A stretch of DNA of 64,000 nucleotides from Sphingobacteriales bacterium (GCA_016192105.1 JACPUV010000031.1:1-64000), one strand, 5' to 3'. Counted from the first letter of the stretch, positions 17,486 to 26,319 are shown. Notes: generated from the letters alone by a model not told the origin. Made by a program: numbers and translations.

Positions 17486-18582
17486 AACAGTTTGATAACG
17501 TTCAGCGCAGGATCCAGTAATAACAGGGAGGCGCTGTATCCCTTTTCAATCTTACCTAACCGATCTTCCATCCTCATCACCCGCGCAGGATAGAGGCTGC
17601 ACATCCGGATGGCTTCCCCCAATTCCACACCTGCATATTGAAGCAGGTTTTGCATGGCTTTGTTCATGGTCAGGGCGGAGCCACTCAGTGTATCGTTCGC
17701 TACATATTTATCGCCGTTCCGTTCATGCCGGTAATAGCCAGACCCGGTATCGGTAACGGCATCCGTGATCACAAACAGCCTTTCTCCCATCGTTTTTTTC
17801 GCGATCCGGATCGCTGCATAATCCACATGGTGTCCGTCGGGAATGATACTGGCCATCACCTGCTCATCATCCATCGCGGCCCCCGTCAGTCCCGGTTCCC
17901 GGTGCTGCAGCGGGCTCATGGCATTGTATAAATGGGTTACTGCCCGGATGCCGTTTGCAAAACCATTTTTGGCCTGTGCATACGTGGCATTACTGTGACC
18001 GGCAGCAACCACCACCCCATAGGATTGAATCAGCAAAATAAGTTCTTTACTCACTACTTCAGGAGCAAGGGTGATTATTTTTATTACACCTTTTCCGAAT
18101 TCAAGTAATTTTTCCGCTTCTTCCAGGCTGGGGGAATGAATCAGTTTTTCAATATGGGCTCCTCTTTTTACCGGGTTGATCCAGGGACCCTCAATATGGA
18201 GACCCAGGATGCAGTCACCACCCTGCTTCCAATAAGCCCGTATCGCTTCAATACATTGATGAAACACTTCGTATGTATTCGTCGCCACGGCGGGCAGGCA
18301 ATAAGCGGCACCTCCCTTGCGGCAATAATCGCTCAATTTGGAAAGTGAATCCGTATCCGGGTAAACGGCCAGTAATTTTCCATAAGCCCCATAGATCTGC
18401 AGGTCAATAAATGCGGGAACCAGCATGCTGTTTCCAAAATCTTCAAGGGGGCTGGCGGCGGGCAATTCAGTTGCCGGAAGCAGGTCTGTAATGATCCCCG
18501 CTTCTGTTACCACCGCATAGTTTTCCAGCCAGTGTTCACCGGTGAAAATGCGGTTTGCCGTAAAGATTTTTGGATCGGCCAT
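17482..18582 (-). CDS. nagA: N-acetylglucosamine-6-phosphate deacetylase
   Basis: About 366 residues, starting at MADPKIFTAN; an in-frame Met 18 codons upstream adds a non-homologous leader. It removes the acetyl group from GlcNAc-6-P in amino-sugar and peptidoglycan recycling, in the cytosol. Amidohydrolase-fold markers specific to NagA are present: FIDLQIYG (where other amidohydrolases have HxH), LHIEGPW with metal ligand Glu131, AAGHSNA (His196), THLYNAMSPL (His217), and the catalytic Asp274 in VITDAVTDTG. No NagB or transporter is adjacent; instead it is coupled to the PagL-like gene. Confidence 0.93.
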   Translation of the reverse strand: MADPKIFTANRIFTGEHWLENYAVVTEAGIITDLLPATELPAASPLEDFGNSMLVPAFIDLQIYGAYGKLLAVYPDTDSLSKLSDYCRKGGAAYCLPAVATNTYEVFHQCIEAIRAYWKQGGDCILGLHIEGPWINPVKRGAHIEKLIHSPSLEEAEKLLEFGKGVIKIITLAPEVVSKELILLIQSYGVVVAAGHSNATYAQAKNGFANGIRAVTHLYNAMSPLQHREPGLTGAAMDDEQVMASIIPDGHHVDYAAIRIAKKTMGERLFVITDAVTDTGSGYYRHERNGDKYVANDTLSGSALTMNKAMQNLLQYAGVELGEAIRMCSLYPARVMRMEDRLGKIEKGYSASLLLLDPALNVIKLL

Positions 18583-18678
18583 TGGGATGGAAAGATAATT
18601 GGATTTTAATAAATCAGCCTTGCCCGTGGTGGACAAACTGAGCAGGGACCAGGGCTGGGCTCAAAAAGACTCAATCCT

Positions 18679-18703
18679 CACTTTTCAGTTTTCAATTTAC
18701 ATT
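18679..18703. repeat. Short heptanucleotide array CANTTTW
   Basis: CACTTTT, CAGTTTT, CAATTTA and a partial CATT follow at 7-nt steps in the gap upstream of nagA. Confidence 0.55.
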
Positions 18704-18713
18704 GGAAGGACCT

Positions 18714-18745
18714 GTCAACCAGTTAACCGGTCAACTCAGCAACTA
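18714..18745. repeat. Octanucleotide array GTCAACCN
   Basis: Four degenerate 8-nt units (GTCAACCA, GTTAACCG, GTCAACTC, AGCAACTA) end at the stop codon of the minus-strand lipoprotein gene. A two-unit relative is at 33102-33117. Confidence 0.55.
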
Positions 18746-19189
18746 ATTATCCTTAAAACTCTCCCTTGTATAAATTCCCGGCTGCGCGTGATCGCCTTCC
18801 TGGAAATCGAAACTGACAAGGCGGATACCCGGCAATTCGGTAAAGTTGTACACCACTTCCGCCATGTAAACGGTAGAGCCGGAAGAACCCATTTGCTGGG
18901 TGAGGTAATTGGCATCCGCGATCTTCAGAAACAAAGTATCACCCGATGTCTTTACATAATCCAGTTTGACGGATGGATTGTTGTTATTGAGATAGCTGAT
19001 GATATTTTCAGCGGTCAGGGTATCCATTTCAGGAGCGATCGTTTTTTGCATCACAAGGTTACCTGTGGAGTCCTGGTCAATTTTCCACATATTGATCTCG
19101 GCGTCAGGTAATTCAGCCGGTTCGCTTTTATTGCTGCCGCAGGCGAAAAGAATAAGTCCTAACCCCAGTAGATAGAAATTGGCTTTCAT
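18743..19189 (-). CDS. Small lipoprotein of unknown function
   Basis: 148 residues. An N-terminal lipoprotein signal (LLGLGLILFACGSN, Cys17) is followed by an acidic linker and a compact alpha/beta domain (about 45-140) with VKLDYVKTSGDTLFLKI and STVYMAEVVYNFTELPG. The pattern resembles small periplasmic domains that end in VRLVSFDFQEGDHA. It has not been assigned to a named family. It lies between the esterase and nagA genes on the same strand. Confidence 0.7.
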   Translation of the reverse strand: MKANFYLLGLGLILFACGSNKSEPAELPDAEINMWKIDQDSTGNLVMQKTIAPEMDTLTAENIISYLNNNNPSVKLDYVKTSGDTLFLKIADANYLTQQMGSSGSTVYMAEVVYNFTELPGIRLVSFDFQEGDHAQPGIYTRESFKDN

Positions 19190-19229
19190 AATCGGTCATT
19201 TGTTACCTAAAGATACTGGCAAATATTGC

Positions 19230-20153
19230 TCAGCGGCCCAGCAGGAACGTTAAAGGTATATGCAGGCGCTTATGCCAGGCTTTTTCACTATGGTCTTCTC
19301 CGGGAAATTCCCGGGTTATCCAGTTCCGGCTGGTAAAACCCCTGTTTTTCATCAGGATATCCGCTTTTTGCTGGAGGGGCGGGTATAGGGCATCCAGGGT
19401 TGCCGTGCCATAATCAAAATATATTTTATGGGTGGCGGGGTCTGGCAGCTGTTTCTCCATGTATTTCAGAAAAGCGGCAGGGACCGGGTTCTTTTCCATC
19501 GTGAACACACCGGGCCAGTGGGTGGAGAGACAGGCAGCTCCTCCAAAAATGCCGGGGTATTCACAAATGGCATAGAGTGATATCAGTCCGCCCATGCTGC
19601 TGCCGGCGATAAATGTATGGGAGCGGTCTTTATAAGTGGAATATACGGAATCAATAAAGGGTTTGAGTTCTTTGATCAGGAATTGCAGGTACTTGTCGGA
19701 CTGCACCGGGTGATTATTAAAAACAGCGGCGCCATTGCTGCGGCCCGCGGCATAGATACTGTCCTGCTCCGTTTTTGTCAGTAATTCAAATGCTTTTTGC
19801 GGGAAATAATCGGCATGCCTTGTCTCCCCGTTGCTCCAGATCCCTACAAGAATCAGGTCCTTTATCTTTTTTTCCTTTAAGAGGGAGGCGATCACGTCCT
19901 CCGCATCCCAGGCCTGTTTATTCCAGGTAGTGCCGGAGTCGAAGAGCATCTGGCCATCGTGCATATACAGCACATTGTATTTTTTATCGAAGGTATAGCC
20001 ATCCGGCAACCAGACATCCACCGTCCGGGGGGTAACATATACAGAAGGAAAGTTTTCCTGTCTTTTTAAGGTCCCGGACGCCAATACAGGTAATTGAGCA
20101 AAGGACAGGGCCGTGGTAATGATGGACAGCAGGAGGGCAAATAATCGTTTCAT
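19230..20153 (-). CDS. Secreted alpha/beta-hydrolase, putative esterase family
   Basis: 307 residues with a signal peptide (about 1-19, SFAQ). It is an esterase-D/Fes-like alpha/beta hydrolase with the oxyanion region VLYMHDGQMLFD, the nucleophile elbow GSSMGG (Ser186) and a C-terminal His in FPGEDHSEKAWHKRL. The family includes feruloyl/acetyl xylan esterases and enterochelin esterase-like enzymes; the substrate here cannot be told. No polysaccharide-use genes are adjacent. Confidence 0.88.
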   Translation of the reverse strand: MKRLFALLLSIITTALSFAQLPVLASGTLKRQENFPSVYVTPRTVDVWLPDGYTFDKKYNVLYMHDGQMLFDSGTTWNKQAWDAEDVIASLLKEKKIKDLILVGIWSNGETRHADYFPQKAFELLTKTEQDSIYAAGRSNGAAVFNNHPVQSDKYLQFLIKELKPFIDSVYSTYKDRSHTFIAGSSMGGLISLYAICEYPGIFGGAACLSTHWPGVFTMEKNPVPAAFLKYMEKQLPDPATHKIYFDYGTATLDALYPPLQQKADILMKNRGFTSRNWITREFPGEDHSEKAWHKRLHIPLTFLLGR

Positions 20154-20440
20154 GTGCTAAGTGGCTGGTAATATTATATTCCCGGGCAGGCAGGACGGGT
20201 TCTCTTATCAGGAAATGGGCCGGCTGATGAAGGTACACGGTTTTATGTATATCCGGCAGGAAGCAATCTGTCAGCCCTTGTTCAGGCTTTATGTTGCTGC
20301 CGGACCGGCTGTTGAAAGTCATTGCTACCCGTGACATAAGTTACTGTGAAATATTCAATTATTTGCTTTTTTACACTCTTTGTCTCGTGCAGGATACCGG
20401 CTGTTTATCCGGTAAGCGGTACTATAGGAAATGGCAACAC

Positions 20441-20989
20441 ATGCAGGACTCCGAATTGATACGATCTGTTTTGCAGGGCCGGGTAACCCTGTTCACTCAA
20501 TTGGTAAAAAAATACGAAATACCTGTTTTTCGCATCATCATGGGTTTATTACATAATAAGGAGGATGCTGAGGAAGTGACCCAGGATGTATTTGTAAAAG
20601 TGTATCAGTCACTGGACCGTTTTGCCGGGCGCTCTTCTTTTTCCACCTGGCTGTACCGGATCGCCATTCATACCGGTATCAATTTCCTTCGTAAGAGAAA
20701 CCGCCGGAGCATTTGGGAGCGGGCCGCAGACCTGGTCGGTTTTGCTTCGTCCGAAAAAACAGCTGAGCAGCTGCTCAGTGAAAAATCAGATGCGGAGTAT
20801 ATCCGACAGGCATTGGATTCGCTTCCCGAAAAACAACGGCTCGCCTTTATCCTCACCCGGTATGAGGAACTGCCGCAGAAAGAAGTGGCTGACGTATTGG
20901 CTATTACGGAAGGGGCGGTGGAGCAACTCCTGATCAGGGCAAAAAACAATCTCCGGAAAAAACTGGAAAATAAAACGGCCGCCCCATAG
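20441..20989 (+). CDS. ECF-type RNA polymerase sigma factor
   Basis: 182 residues from MQDSELIRSV. An upstream start would add about 50 non-homologous residues. Sigma region 2 (about 25-90) has the helix NKEDAEEVTQDVFVKVYQSL and STWLYRIAIHTGINFLRKR. Region 4 (about 120-175) has DSLPEKQRLAFILTRYEELP and VADVLAITEGAVEQLLIRAK. It begins a same-strand operon with a small membrane protein (21032), a periplasmic sensor-like protein (21337) and a DUF2202 protein (21922). That layout is typical of sigma/anti-sigma envelope stress systems. Confidence 0.93.
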   Translation: MQDSELIRSVLQGRVTLFTQLVKKYEIPVFRIIMGLLHNKEDAEEVTQDVFVKVYQSLDRFAGRSSFSTWLYRIAIHTGINFLRKRNRRSIWERAADLVGFASSEKTAEQLLSEKSDAEYIRQALDSLPEKQRLAFILTRYEELPQKEVADVLAITEGAVEQLLIRAKNNLRKKLENKTAAP

Positions 20990-21031
20990 GATTTCAGTTC
21001 CGCGGGCTGTCTAATCATTTACTCAACGGGT

Positions 21032-21340
21032 ATGGAAAAACAAAAAAATTGGAAAGCGTTGATTGACCAATTGGTAAAAGAGGAGCGGGAAACAGCCTTC
21101 AATCCTTATTTATCAACCCGGATCATGGCCGCCATTACCGAAAAGGAAACCGGCAAAGCAGTGTACCTCCCAACTGTACCGAAACTGGGGCTTGCGCTGC
21201 TCAGCCTGCTTGTGGTAGTGGGAATGGGGGTTGGTGCGGGGAGTCTTTACCATGCTCCGGCAGACCCCGGTGTGGTGCTGGTGAATGATCACAACGCAGA
21301 GCACTTTGGATTTTATACACAGCCGGAAGAAGAACAATGA
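21032..21340 (+). CDS. Probable membrane anti-sigma factor
   Basis: 102 residues: a charged N-terminal half (about 1-48), one transmembrane segment (about 53-75, GLALLSLLVVVGMGVGAG), then a short external tail. No anti-sigma zinc motif is visible. Its role is inferred from position straight after the sigma gene and from the topology. It overlaps the next gene by four bases. Confidence 0.65.
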   Translation: MEKQKNWKALIDQLVKEERETAFNPYLSTRIMAAITEKETGKAVYLPTVPKLGLALLSLLVVVGMGVGAGSLYHAPADPGVVLVNDHNAEHFGFYTQPEEEQ

Positions 21341-21885
21341 CAATGATCCGTAAAACACAAATACTGACCTGGCTTGTGATCCTGCTGATGATCCTGAATG
21401 CCGTTACGATCGGCACCATCCTGTATAATAATTACCGGGAGGAAAAAGCCGAAACCGGTATCCGGATCCAAACGCCGCAGGGTGGCAATGTGATCAATGG
21501 CCGTTTTTTCCGGCAGGAGCTGGGCTTTGATGCGGCGCAGATGGAAGTATTCCGCGAAGCCAACCAGCAATTCCGCCCGGTTACCATGGGACTGACTTTT
21601 CAGATTGATTCCCTGAAAGAAGAGATGTTCCGCCTGCTCCGGCAAGTGTCCCCTGATACTTTACAACTGAACCGGTTATCCGTTCGGATCGGAGAAATGC
21701 ACGGAAGGCTGAAGGCGGAAACCTTCCGGTTTTATATTCGGGTGAAAGCAGTGTGTACACCACCGCAGGTACAAAAACTGGAGCAGGTATTCCGCCCCCT
21801 GTTCAGCAATGAAGGCCTCAGCGTTCCGGCCGGTCTTTATCACCAGGGGCCCGGGCATAATCAAAACAGGGGGATAAGGAAATAA
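21337..21885 (+). CDS. Periplasmic sensor-like protein (CpxP/Spy-like layout)
   Basis: 182 residues: an N-terminal transmembrane anchor (about 8-28, TWLVILLMILNAVTIGTIL), then a helical periplasmic domain with FRQELGFDAAQMEVFREANQ and a second helix pair near VSPDTLQLNRLS. This resembles heavy-metal-resistance/CpxP-like sensors found with sigma factors, where the domain reports periplasmic stress to the anti-sigma protein. Two Met codons (1 and 3) are possible starts; the first forms the ATGA overlap with the preceding stop. Confidence 0.68.
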   Translation: MTMIRKTQILTWLVILLMILNAVTIGTILYNNYREEKAETGIRIQTPQGGNVINGRFFRQELGFDAAQMEVFREANQQFRPVTMGLTFQIDSLKEEMFRLLRQVSPDTLQLNRLSVRIGEMHGRLKAETFRFYIRVKAVCTPPQVQKLEQVFRPLFSNEGLSVPAGLYHQGPGHNQNRGIRK

Positions 21886-21921
21886 AAAGAAAAAGATCCG
21901 GAAAAAGGAAAAATCAATAAG

Positions 21922-22566
21922 ATGAAACGAATCCTTGTCACAATTATCACTGCTGTAGTTACACTAACAGGCATTGCCCAGCAAACAAATACACTGAGCC
22001 AGGCCGATAAAGACGGGCTGCTTTTTATGCAGGAAGAAGAAAAACTGGCCAGGGATGTATATGATTCCATGTATAGTCAATGGGGGCTGATGCCTTTTGG
22101 GAATATCCGTCAGAGCGAGCGTGTTCACCTGGACTGGGCTAACAAGCTGATCGGTAAATACGAACTTATTGTTTCTGCTGTACCGGCTGAAGACCGGCCG
22201 GGTGGTTTTAGAAATAAACTGCTGCAACAGTTTTATAAGGAGTTGATTCGTTCCGGGAGCAAATCAACGACCGGAGGCCTGCAGGCGGGTGCCCTCATAG
22301 AGGAAGCGGATATTGCCGACCTGGATCAACGAATGGCACAAACCACAAAGGAGGATATTCTTGCGGCCTATCAATACCTGAAAACGGGATCTGAAAATCA
22401 CCTGCGGGCTTTTGTACGCAACCTGAGAATGCGGGGAGTTGAGTATATCCCGGTAAAACTGGATAAAAATCGGTTTGATTCCATTATTTCCGGAGCGAAT
22501 AGAAACTCAGGATGCGGGAAGGGCGGCGCTAACTGCAGAGGAATAACCGGGCAAAATTGTAATTGA
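21922..22566 (+). CDS. DUF2202 domain protein (ferritin-like)
   Basis: 214 residues with a signal peptide (about 1-18, TLTGIAQQ). The mature part is a DUF2202 domain: LLFMQEEEKLARDVYDSMY, SERVHLDWANKLIGKY and IADLDQRMAQTTKEDILAAY carry Glu and His at positions expected for a four-helix ferritin-like di-metal site. The tail is rich in Cys, Gly and Asn (SGCGKGGANCRG). The enzyme activity of the family is not established. It follows the sigma operon by 36 bp and is probably part of it. Confidence 0.88.
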   Translation: MKRILVTIITAVVTLTGIAQQTNTLSQADKDGLLFMQEEEKLARDVYDSMYSQWGLMPFGNIRQSERVHLDWANKLIGKYELIVSAVPAEDRPGGFRNKLLQQFYKELIRSGSKSTTGGLQAGALIEEADIADLDQRMAQTTKEDILAAYQYLKTGSENHLRAFVRNLRMRGVEYIPVKLDKNRFDSIISGANRNSGCGKGGANCRGITGQNCN

Positions 22567-22636
22567 TAATCGTAAGCAGTTTTCAACCGGGACGGTTCAA
22601 TATCCCGGAATAGATTAAAACCCTAATTTTTAATAT

Positions 22637-22909
22637 ATGAAAAGGTTACTCATGGTGGCTCTGCTTTTTGCGGGGCTGAATGGTGCTTTGTCTGCACAAA
22701 CCACCCAACCCGGAACAGCTGTACCCGGGACCAATAAAAACAGCAGCACTTATGTGGATACCAACAAGAACAATGTATGCGATAACTATGAAAACAGGAC
22801 CCGGATTCTTGCCGGCAAGGGCCAGGGCCGCAGGGCCGGATATGGTTGGGAGAACCGGCAGAAACGTTGCAATTTAAATACCCGGGGTACCTGCAGAAGA
22901 AGGGCCTGA
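22637..22909 (+). CDS. Small secreted protein with EF-hand-like loop
   Basis: 90 residues with a signal peptide (about 1-20, ALSAQ). The mature part has a short DTNKNNVCDNYE loop (about 41-52) that resembles a calcium-binding DxNxN loop, and a very basic Cys-containing tail (three Cys in all). Similar small proteins follow DUF2202 genes in Bacteroidota, from memory. It lies 70 bp downstream of the DUF2202 gene. Confidence 0.6.
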   Translation: MKRLLMVALLFAGLNGALSAQTTQPGTAVPGTNKNSSTYVDTNKNNVCDNYENRTRILAGKGQGRRAGYGWENRQKRCNLNTRGTCRRRA

Positions 22910-22999
22910 GCCGGGTAACCTGCCAGAAAATACCGGTTGCCGGGTCCTCGTAATGCCGGTATTTTTAATTCCCCGGAGCTGAGGCATAATTTTACAGGT

Positions 23000-23500
23000 A
23001 TGAATATCACAATAAGAGGATGGAAGCAGGAAGACCTGGAAGACCTGGTCCTGCATGCAAACAATATTAACGTGTGGAATAACCTCCGGAATTATTTCCC
23101 GTTTCCTTACACGGAGGAACACGGAAAAGCCTGGCTGGATAAAGTAGTGGACAAGCTGCCAGCCATTAATATGGCCATTGACGTGGATGGGCGGGCCGCC
23201 GGGGGAATTGGCATGATCCTCAACAGTGATATCTATATCAAATCAGCTGAGATTGGGTATTGGATCGGAGAGCCTTATTGGGGTAAAGGAGTGGCAACGG
23301 AAGCACTAAGGCAAATGACCGCCTATGCGTTTTATTATTTCGACCTGGTGCGCCTGTATGCGGAAGTGTTTGAAACGAACAAAGCATCTATGCGGGTATT
23401 GGAGAAGAACGGTTATTACCTCGAAGGCGTAAGAAGAAAAGCCGTGTTTAAAAACGGGGTGCTTATGGATGACTATATCTGGGTCCGGCTCCATGCCTGA
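23000..23500 (+). CDS. GNAT family N-acetyltransferase (RimJ/RimL-like)
   Basis: 166 residues starting MNITIRGWKQED; an upstream in-frame start has no homology. It has the GNAT core with the acetyl-CoA loop EPYWGKGVATEALRQM (Q/RxxGxA-like) and the later strand FETNKASMRVLEKNGYYLEG, diagnostic of the RimJ/RimL-like group that acetylates N-termini or small amines. The ending VLMDDYIWVRL is also typical. It is a single gene, separated by ~100 bp from the PqqD operon. Confidence 0.92.
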   Translation: MNITIRGWKQEDLEDLVLHANNINVWNNLRNYFPFPYTEEHGKAWLDKVVDKLPAINMAIDVDGRAAGGIGMILNSDIYIKSAEIGYWIGEPYWGKGVATEALRQMTAYAFYYFDLVRLYAEVFETNKASMRVLEKNGYYLEGVRRKAVFKNGVLMDDYIWVRLHA

Positions 23501-23607
23501 AAGATCTTGTTTAAATAGAAATATTTTTTCCGGTTAAACCGGCAAAGGCTGTTACCGGTCCAGGGCGCTTAATTCATATTTATAAGTTCCGATAAAATTT
23601 CCTGCAC

Positions 23608-23850
23608 ATGTATCTCCGAAAAAATATTGCAACCAGCGAATCGGGCTTCATTTTTAACCCTTCCACCGGTGATTCTTATTCGGCGAATCCGGCCGCTGCT
23701 GAAATCCTGCAACTGCTTAAAGAGGGAAAGACCGTATCAGCTATCCGGAGCCATTTTCTGGAGAAATACGAGGTGGACCCGGTGCGGCTGGAAAGGGATT
23801 GGGACGATTTCTTCAACCAGCTCAAAGAAGCCGGTCTGTTGGAAAACTGA
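23608..23850 (+). CDS. PqqD-like peptide-binding protein (RRE fold)
   Basis: 80 residues matching the PqqD/RRE fold: three N-terminal strands (SGFIFNPSTGDSYSANPAA), a helix (AEILQLLKEGKTVSAIRSHF), then EKYEVDP and a last helix ending FFNQLKEAGLLEN. PqqD-like domains bind the leader part of a substrate peptide and present it to a modifying enzyme. Here it heads a six-gene operon. No separate precursor peptide gene was found, but the PLP enzyme two genes on begins with a leader-like sequence. It ends 11 bp before the ATP-grasp start. Confidence 0.88.
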   Translation: MYLRKNIATSESGFIFNPSTGDSYSANPAAAEILQLLKEGKTVSAIRSHFLEKYEVDPVRLERDWDDFFNQLKEAGLLEN

Positions 23851-23861
23851 ATGAAAATCGT

Positions 23862-24914
23862 ATGAAAACAGCCGACAACCTGCTCACCATTGCCGTTACC
23901 GGGCTAAATGCAATTGACAGCCCCGGCCCGGGCATTGCCGTTATCCGCGGCTTAAGAGAAGGGCTGGACAGGCCGGTCCGGATCATCGGTTTGTCATACG
24001 AAACCCTGGAACCCGGTATTTATATGCGGGAACTGGTGGATAAAACCTACCAGGTTCCCTACCCGGCCGCAGGTTCCGCCGCCCTGCTCAACCGGCTTCA
24101 CTATATACATGAAAAAGAAAACCTGCAGCTGGTCATTCCCAATTTTGATGCGGAGCTCAATAATTTCATCCGGATCAGCCCGGAACTGAAGGCAATGAGG
24201 ATATCCAGTTTTCTTCCCACTGCGGAGCAGCTGGGAGCACGGGATAAAATAAATCTGTACCGCTTTGGTAAAGAGCACCGGTTTCTGGTTCCGCGCGACC
24301 GGATCATTTATTCACCGGCAGAGCTGAAAGAATGTGCAGAGACCCTGGGGTACCCGCTGGTGGTTAAGGGAAAATTTTATGATGCAGTGCTGGCCTATAC
24401 GATGGAGCAGGCAGAAAAAGCTTTTTATAAAATAATGGCCAAATGGGGGTTGCCCGTTATCGTGCAGGAGTTTATCCAGGGTACAGAGGTGAATATTGCC
24501 GTACTGGGTGACGGAAAAGGGAATACCGTTAGTGCCATCCCCATGCGGAAATTATATATAACAGATAAGGGAAAGGCCTGGGCCGGGATCACCCTTGAAG
24601 ATGCGTCCCTGATCCGGCTGGCCCATGATTTTATCAGTGCCACCCAATGGCGGGGAGGTTGTGAACTGGAAATCATGCGGACAAAAAATGAGGAGTTGTA
24701 CATTATGGAGATCAATCCCCGTTTTCCTGCCTGGATCTATCTCAGCGCCGCCGCCGGTCAAAACCAACCGGCTGCGCTGGCAAGGATGGCCCTGGGTGAA
24801 GAGCAACCGGTATTCGAACACTATGAGGCCGGGAAGATATTTATCCGCTATTCCTGGGATATGATTACGGATATAAACGCGTTTCACCAGGTCAGTGGCA
24901 AAGGCGAGTGGTAA
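23862..24914 (+). CDS. ATP-grasp ligase (CarB/PylC-like)
   Basis: 350 residues starting MKTADNLLTI; a start 21 codons upstream overlaps the PqqD gene in another frame. The N-terminal pre-ATP-grasp domain begins IAVTGLNAIDSPGPGIAVIR and holds LVIPNFDAEL. The ATP-binding half has YPLVVKGKFYDA, VIVQEFIQGTEVNIAVLGDG and the metal site ELYIMEINPRFPAW. It is closest in pattern to CarB/PylC-like carboxylate-amine ligases. The acid and amine it joins are unknown. Its position between the PqqD-like gene and the PLP decarboxylase gene suggests it works on a peptide or amino-acid product of this operon. Confidence 0.88.
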   Translation: MKTADNLLTIAVTGLNAIDSPGPGIAVIRGLREGLDRPVRIIGLSYETLEPGIYMRELVDKTYQVPYPAAGSAALLNRLHYIHEKENLQLVIPNFDAELNNFIRISPELKAMRISSFLPTAEQLGARDKINLYRFGKEHRFLVPRDRIIYSPAELKECAETLGYPLVVKGKFYDAVLAYTMEQAEKAFYKIMAKWGLPVIVQEFIQGTEVNIAVLGDGKGNTVSAIPMRKLYITDKGKAWAGITLEDASLIRLAHDFISATQWRGGCELEIMRTKNEELYIMEINPRFPAWIYLSAAAGQNQPAALARMALGEEQPVFEHYEAGKIFIRYSWDMITDINAFHQVSGKGEW

Positions 24915-24952
24915 ACAGTCATGAATAACAAGCATCAATTAAAACCTGAATT

Positions 24953-26311
24953 ATGAATAAGCAGGTATATGAAAGTCCCTCCATTCAAAAAATGAACGGG
25001 GGACTGATGAATAAATTCGGAACGAGATCGAGTTATGAACCGGTGAAGCAAATTGACGGAGTAGCTGTAAATTTTTTGATGGAGCAATTTGGCTCTCCTT
25101 TGTTTGTACTAAGTGAAAGAACGATTCGCCGCAGCTACCAGTCAGCAGTCCGCGCCTTTAAAACCCGTTACCCCAAAGTACAGTTTGCCTGGAGTTACAA
25201 AACGAATTATCTCAATGCGGTTTGCCGGATTTTTCACCAGGAAGGAAGCTGGGCCGAAGTCGTCAGCGGTTTTGAATACCGGAAGGCGGTCGGGAACGGG
25301 GTGCCCGGGCATAAAATAATTTTCAACGGACCGGGGAAAACAGATGAGGAACTGCGGGTAGCCGCCAACAACGGTTCACTGATCCATATTGATCATTTTG
25401 ACGAGCTGTACCAGTTGATTGCGCTCAGCGATACGCTGGATAAAAAGCCCAAAGTGGCCATCCGGGTAAATATGGATACCGGGGTGTACCCGCTCTGGGA
25501 CCGCTTTGGTTTTAATTATGAAAACGGCCAGGCAGCGGAGGCCCTTGGTAAAATTACAGCATCGGGGAAACTGGAACTGGCCGGATTGCACTGCCATATC
25601 GGGACCTACATGCTCTCCCCGGATGCCTATGTAAAGGCCGTTGAAAAGTTGGGTGACCTTGCCTGGAAGTGTAAAACCGAACTGAACAGCCCGGTCCGGT
25701 ACATAGACCTGGGTGGGGGATTTCCTTCCACCAATACATTAAGGGGATCCTTTCTTCCGGGGCCAGATACTGTGCCGCCGGTGGATGAATTTGCCGAAGC
25801 CATCACATCCCGGCTGCTGAAATTGGGATTTGGGGCTGAAGAGTTGCCCCTGCTGTTACTCGAAAGCGGGCGCGTACTTGTGGATGATGCCGGTTTTCTT
25901 TTATCAACGGTACTGGCAGGTAAAAGATTACCTGATGGCCGCCGTGCCATCATCCTGGATGCCGGCGTTAATTTATTGTTTACATCCTTCTGGTATGACC
26001 ACCCCGTTTCTCCTGCACAGGATTTCACCCATCATACCGAGGATATGGCATTGTTCGGCCCGCTCTGTATGAATATTGATGTACTGAGGCAGGGGATCAA
26101 CCTGCCCTTACTGAACCGGGGTGACCGGGTCGTGGTGCATAAAGTGGGGGCCTATAATATGACACAGTGGATGCAGTTTATACAGATGCGGCCCAATGTG
26201 GTCCTGATTGATGAAGAGGGCGGGACCCACCTGATCCGGCAGGCAGAGGACCTGGCTTACCTGGAGCAGCTTGAGAAAACACCGGAACACCTGAAAGAAA
26301 TAAACCTGTAA
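24953..26311 (+). CDS. Fold-III PLP decarboxylase with leader-like N-terminus
   Basis: 452 residues. From about residue 45 it is an alanine-racemase-fold decarboxylase of the diaminopimelate/ornithine/arginine group: PLP-lysine Lys83 in FAWSYKTNY, the barrel His in LHCHIGTY, the phosphate loop LGGGFPS, the ESGRVLVDDAG segment, and the active-site Cys in ALFGPLCMNID. The true substrate is open. The first ~23 residues (MNKQVYESPSIQK... MNKFG) lie outside the enzyme fold. Tyr6, Pro9 and Ile11 match the Y-x-x-P-x-L spacing of RRE-bound leader peptides. The gene sits 39 bp after the ATP-grasp gene. Confidence 0.88.
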   Translation: MNKQVYESPSIQKMNGGLMNKFGTRSSYEPVKQIDGVAVNFLMEQFGSPLFVLSERTIRRSYQSAVRAFKTRYPKVQFAWSYKTNYLNAVCRIFHQEGSWAEVVSGFEYRKAVGNGVPGHKIIFNGPGKTDEELRVAANNGSLIHIDHFDELYQLIALSDTLDKKPKVAIRVNMDTGVYPLWDRFGFNYENGQAAEALGKITASGKLELAGLHCHIGTYMLSPDAYVKAVEKLGDLAWKCKTELNSPVRYIDLGGGFPSTNTLRGSFLPGPDTVPPVDEFAEAITSRLLKLGFGAEELPLLLLESGRVLVDDAGFLLSTVLAGKRLPDGRRAIILDAGVNLLFTSFWYDHPVSPAQDFTHHTEDMALFGPLCMNIDVLRQGINLPLLNRGDRVVVHKVGAYNMTQWMQFIQMRPNVVLIDEEGGTHLIRQAEDLAYLEQLEKTPEHLKEINL

Positions 26312-26319
26312 ACGGGACG

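Noticed and set aside
23608..26311. Lasso peptide, PQQ or graspetide cluster
   Set aside because: There is no radical SAM PqqE, no lasso cyclase or protease, and no separate precursor peptide. Only the RRE-like protein and an ATP-grasp enzyme are shared with such clusters.
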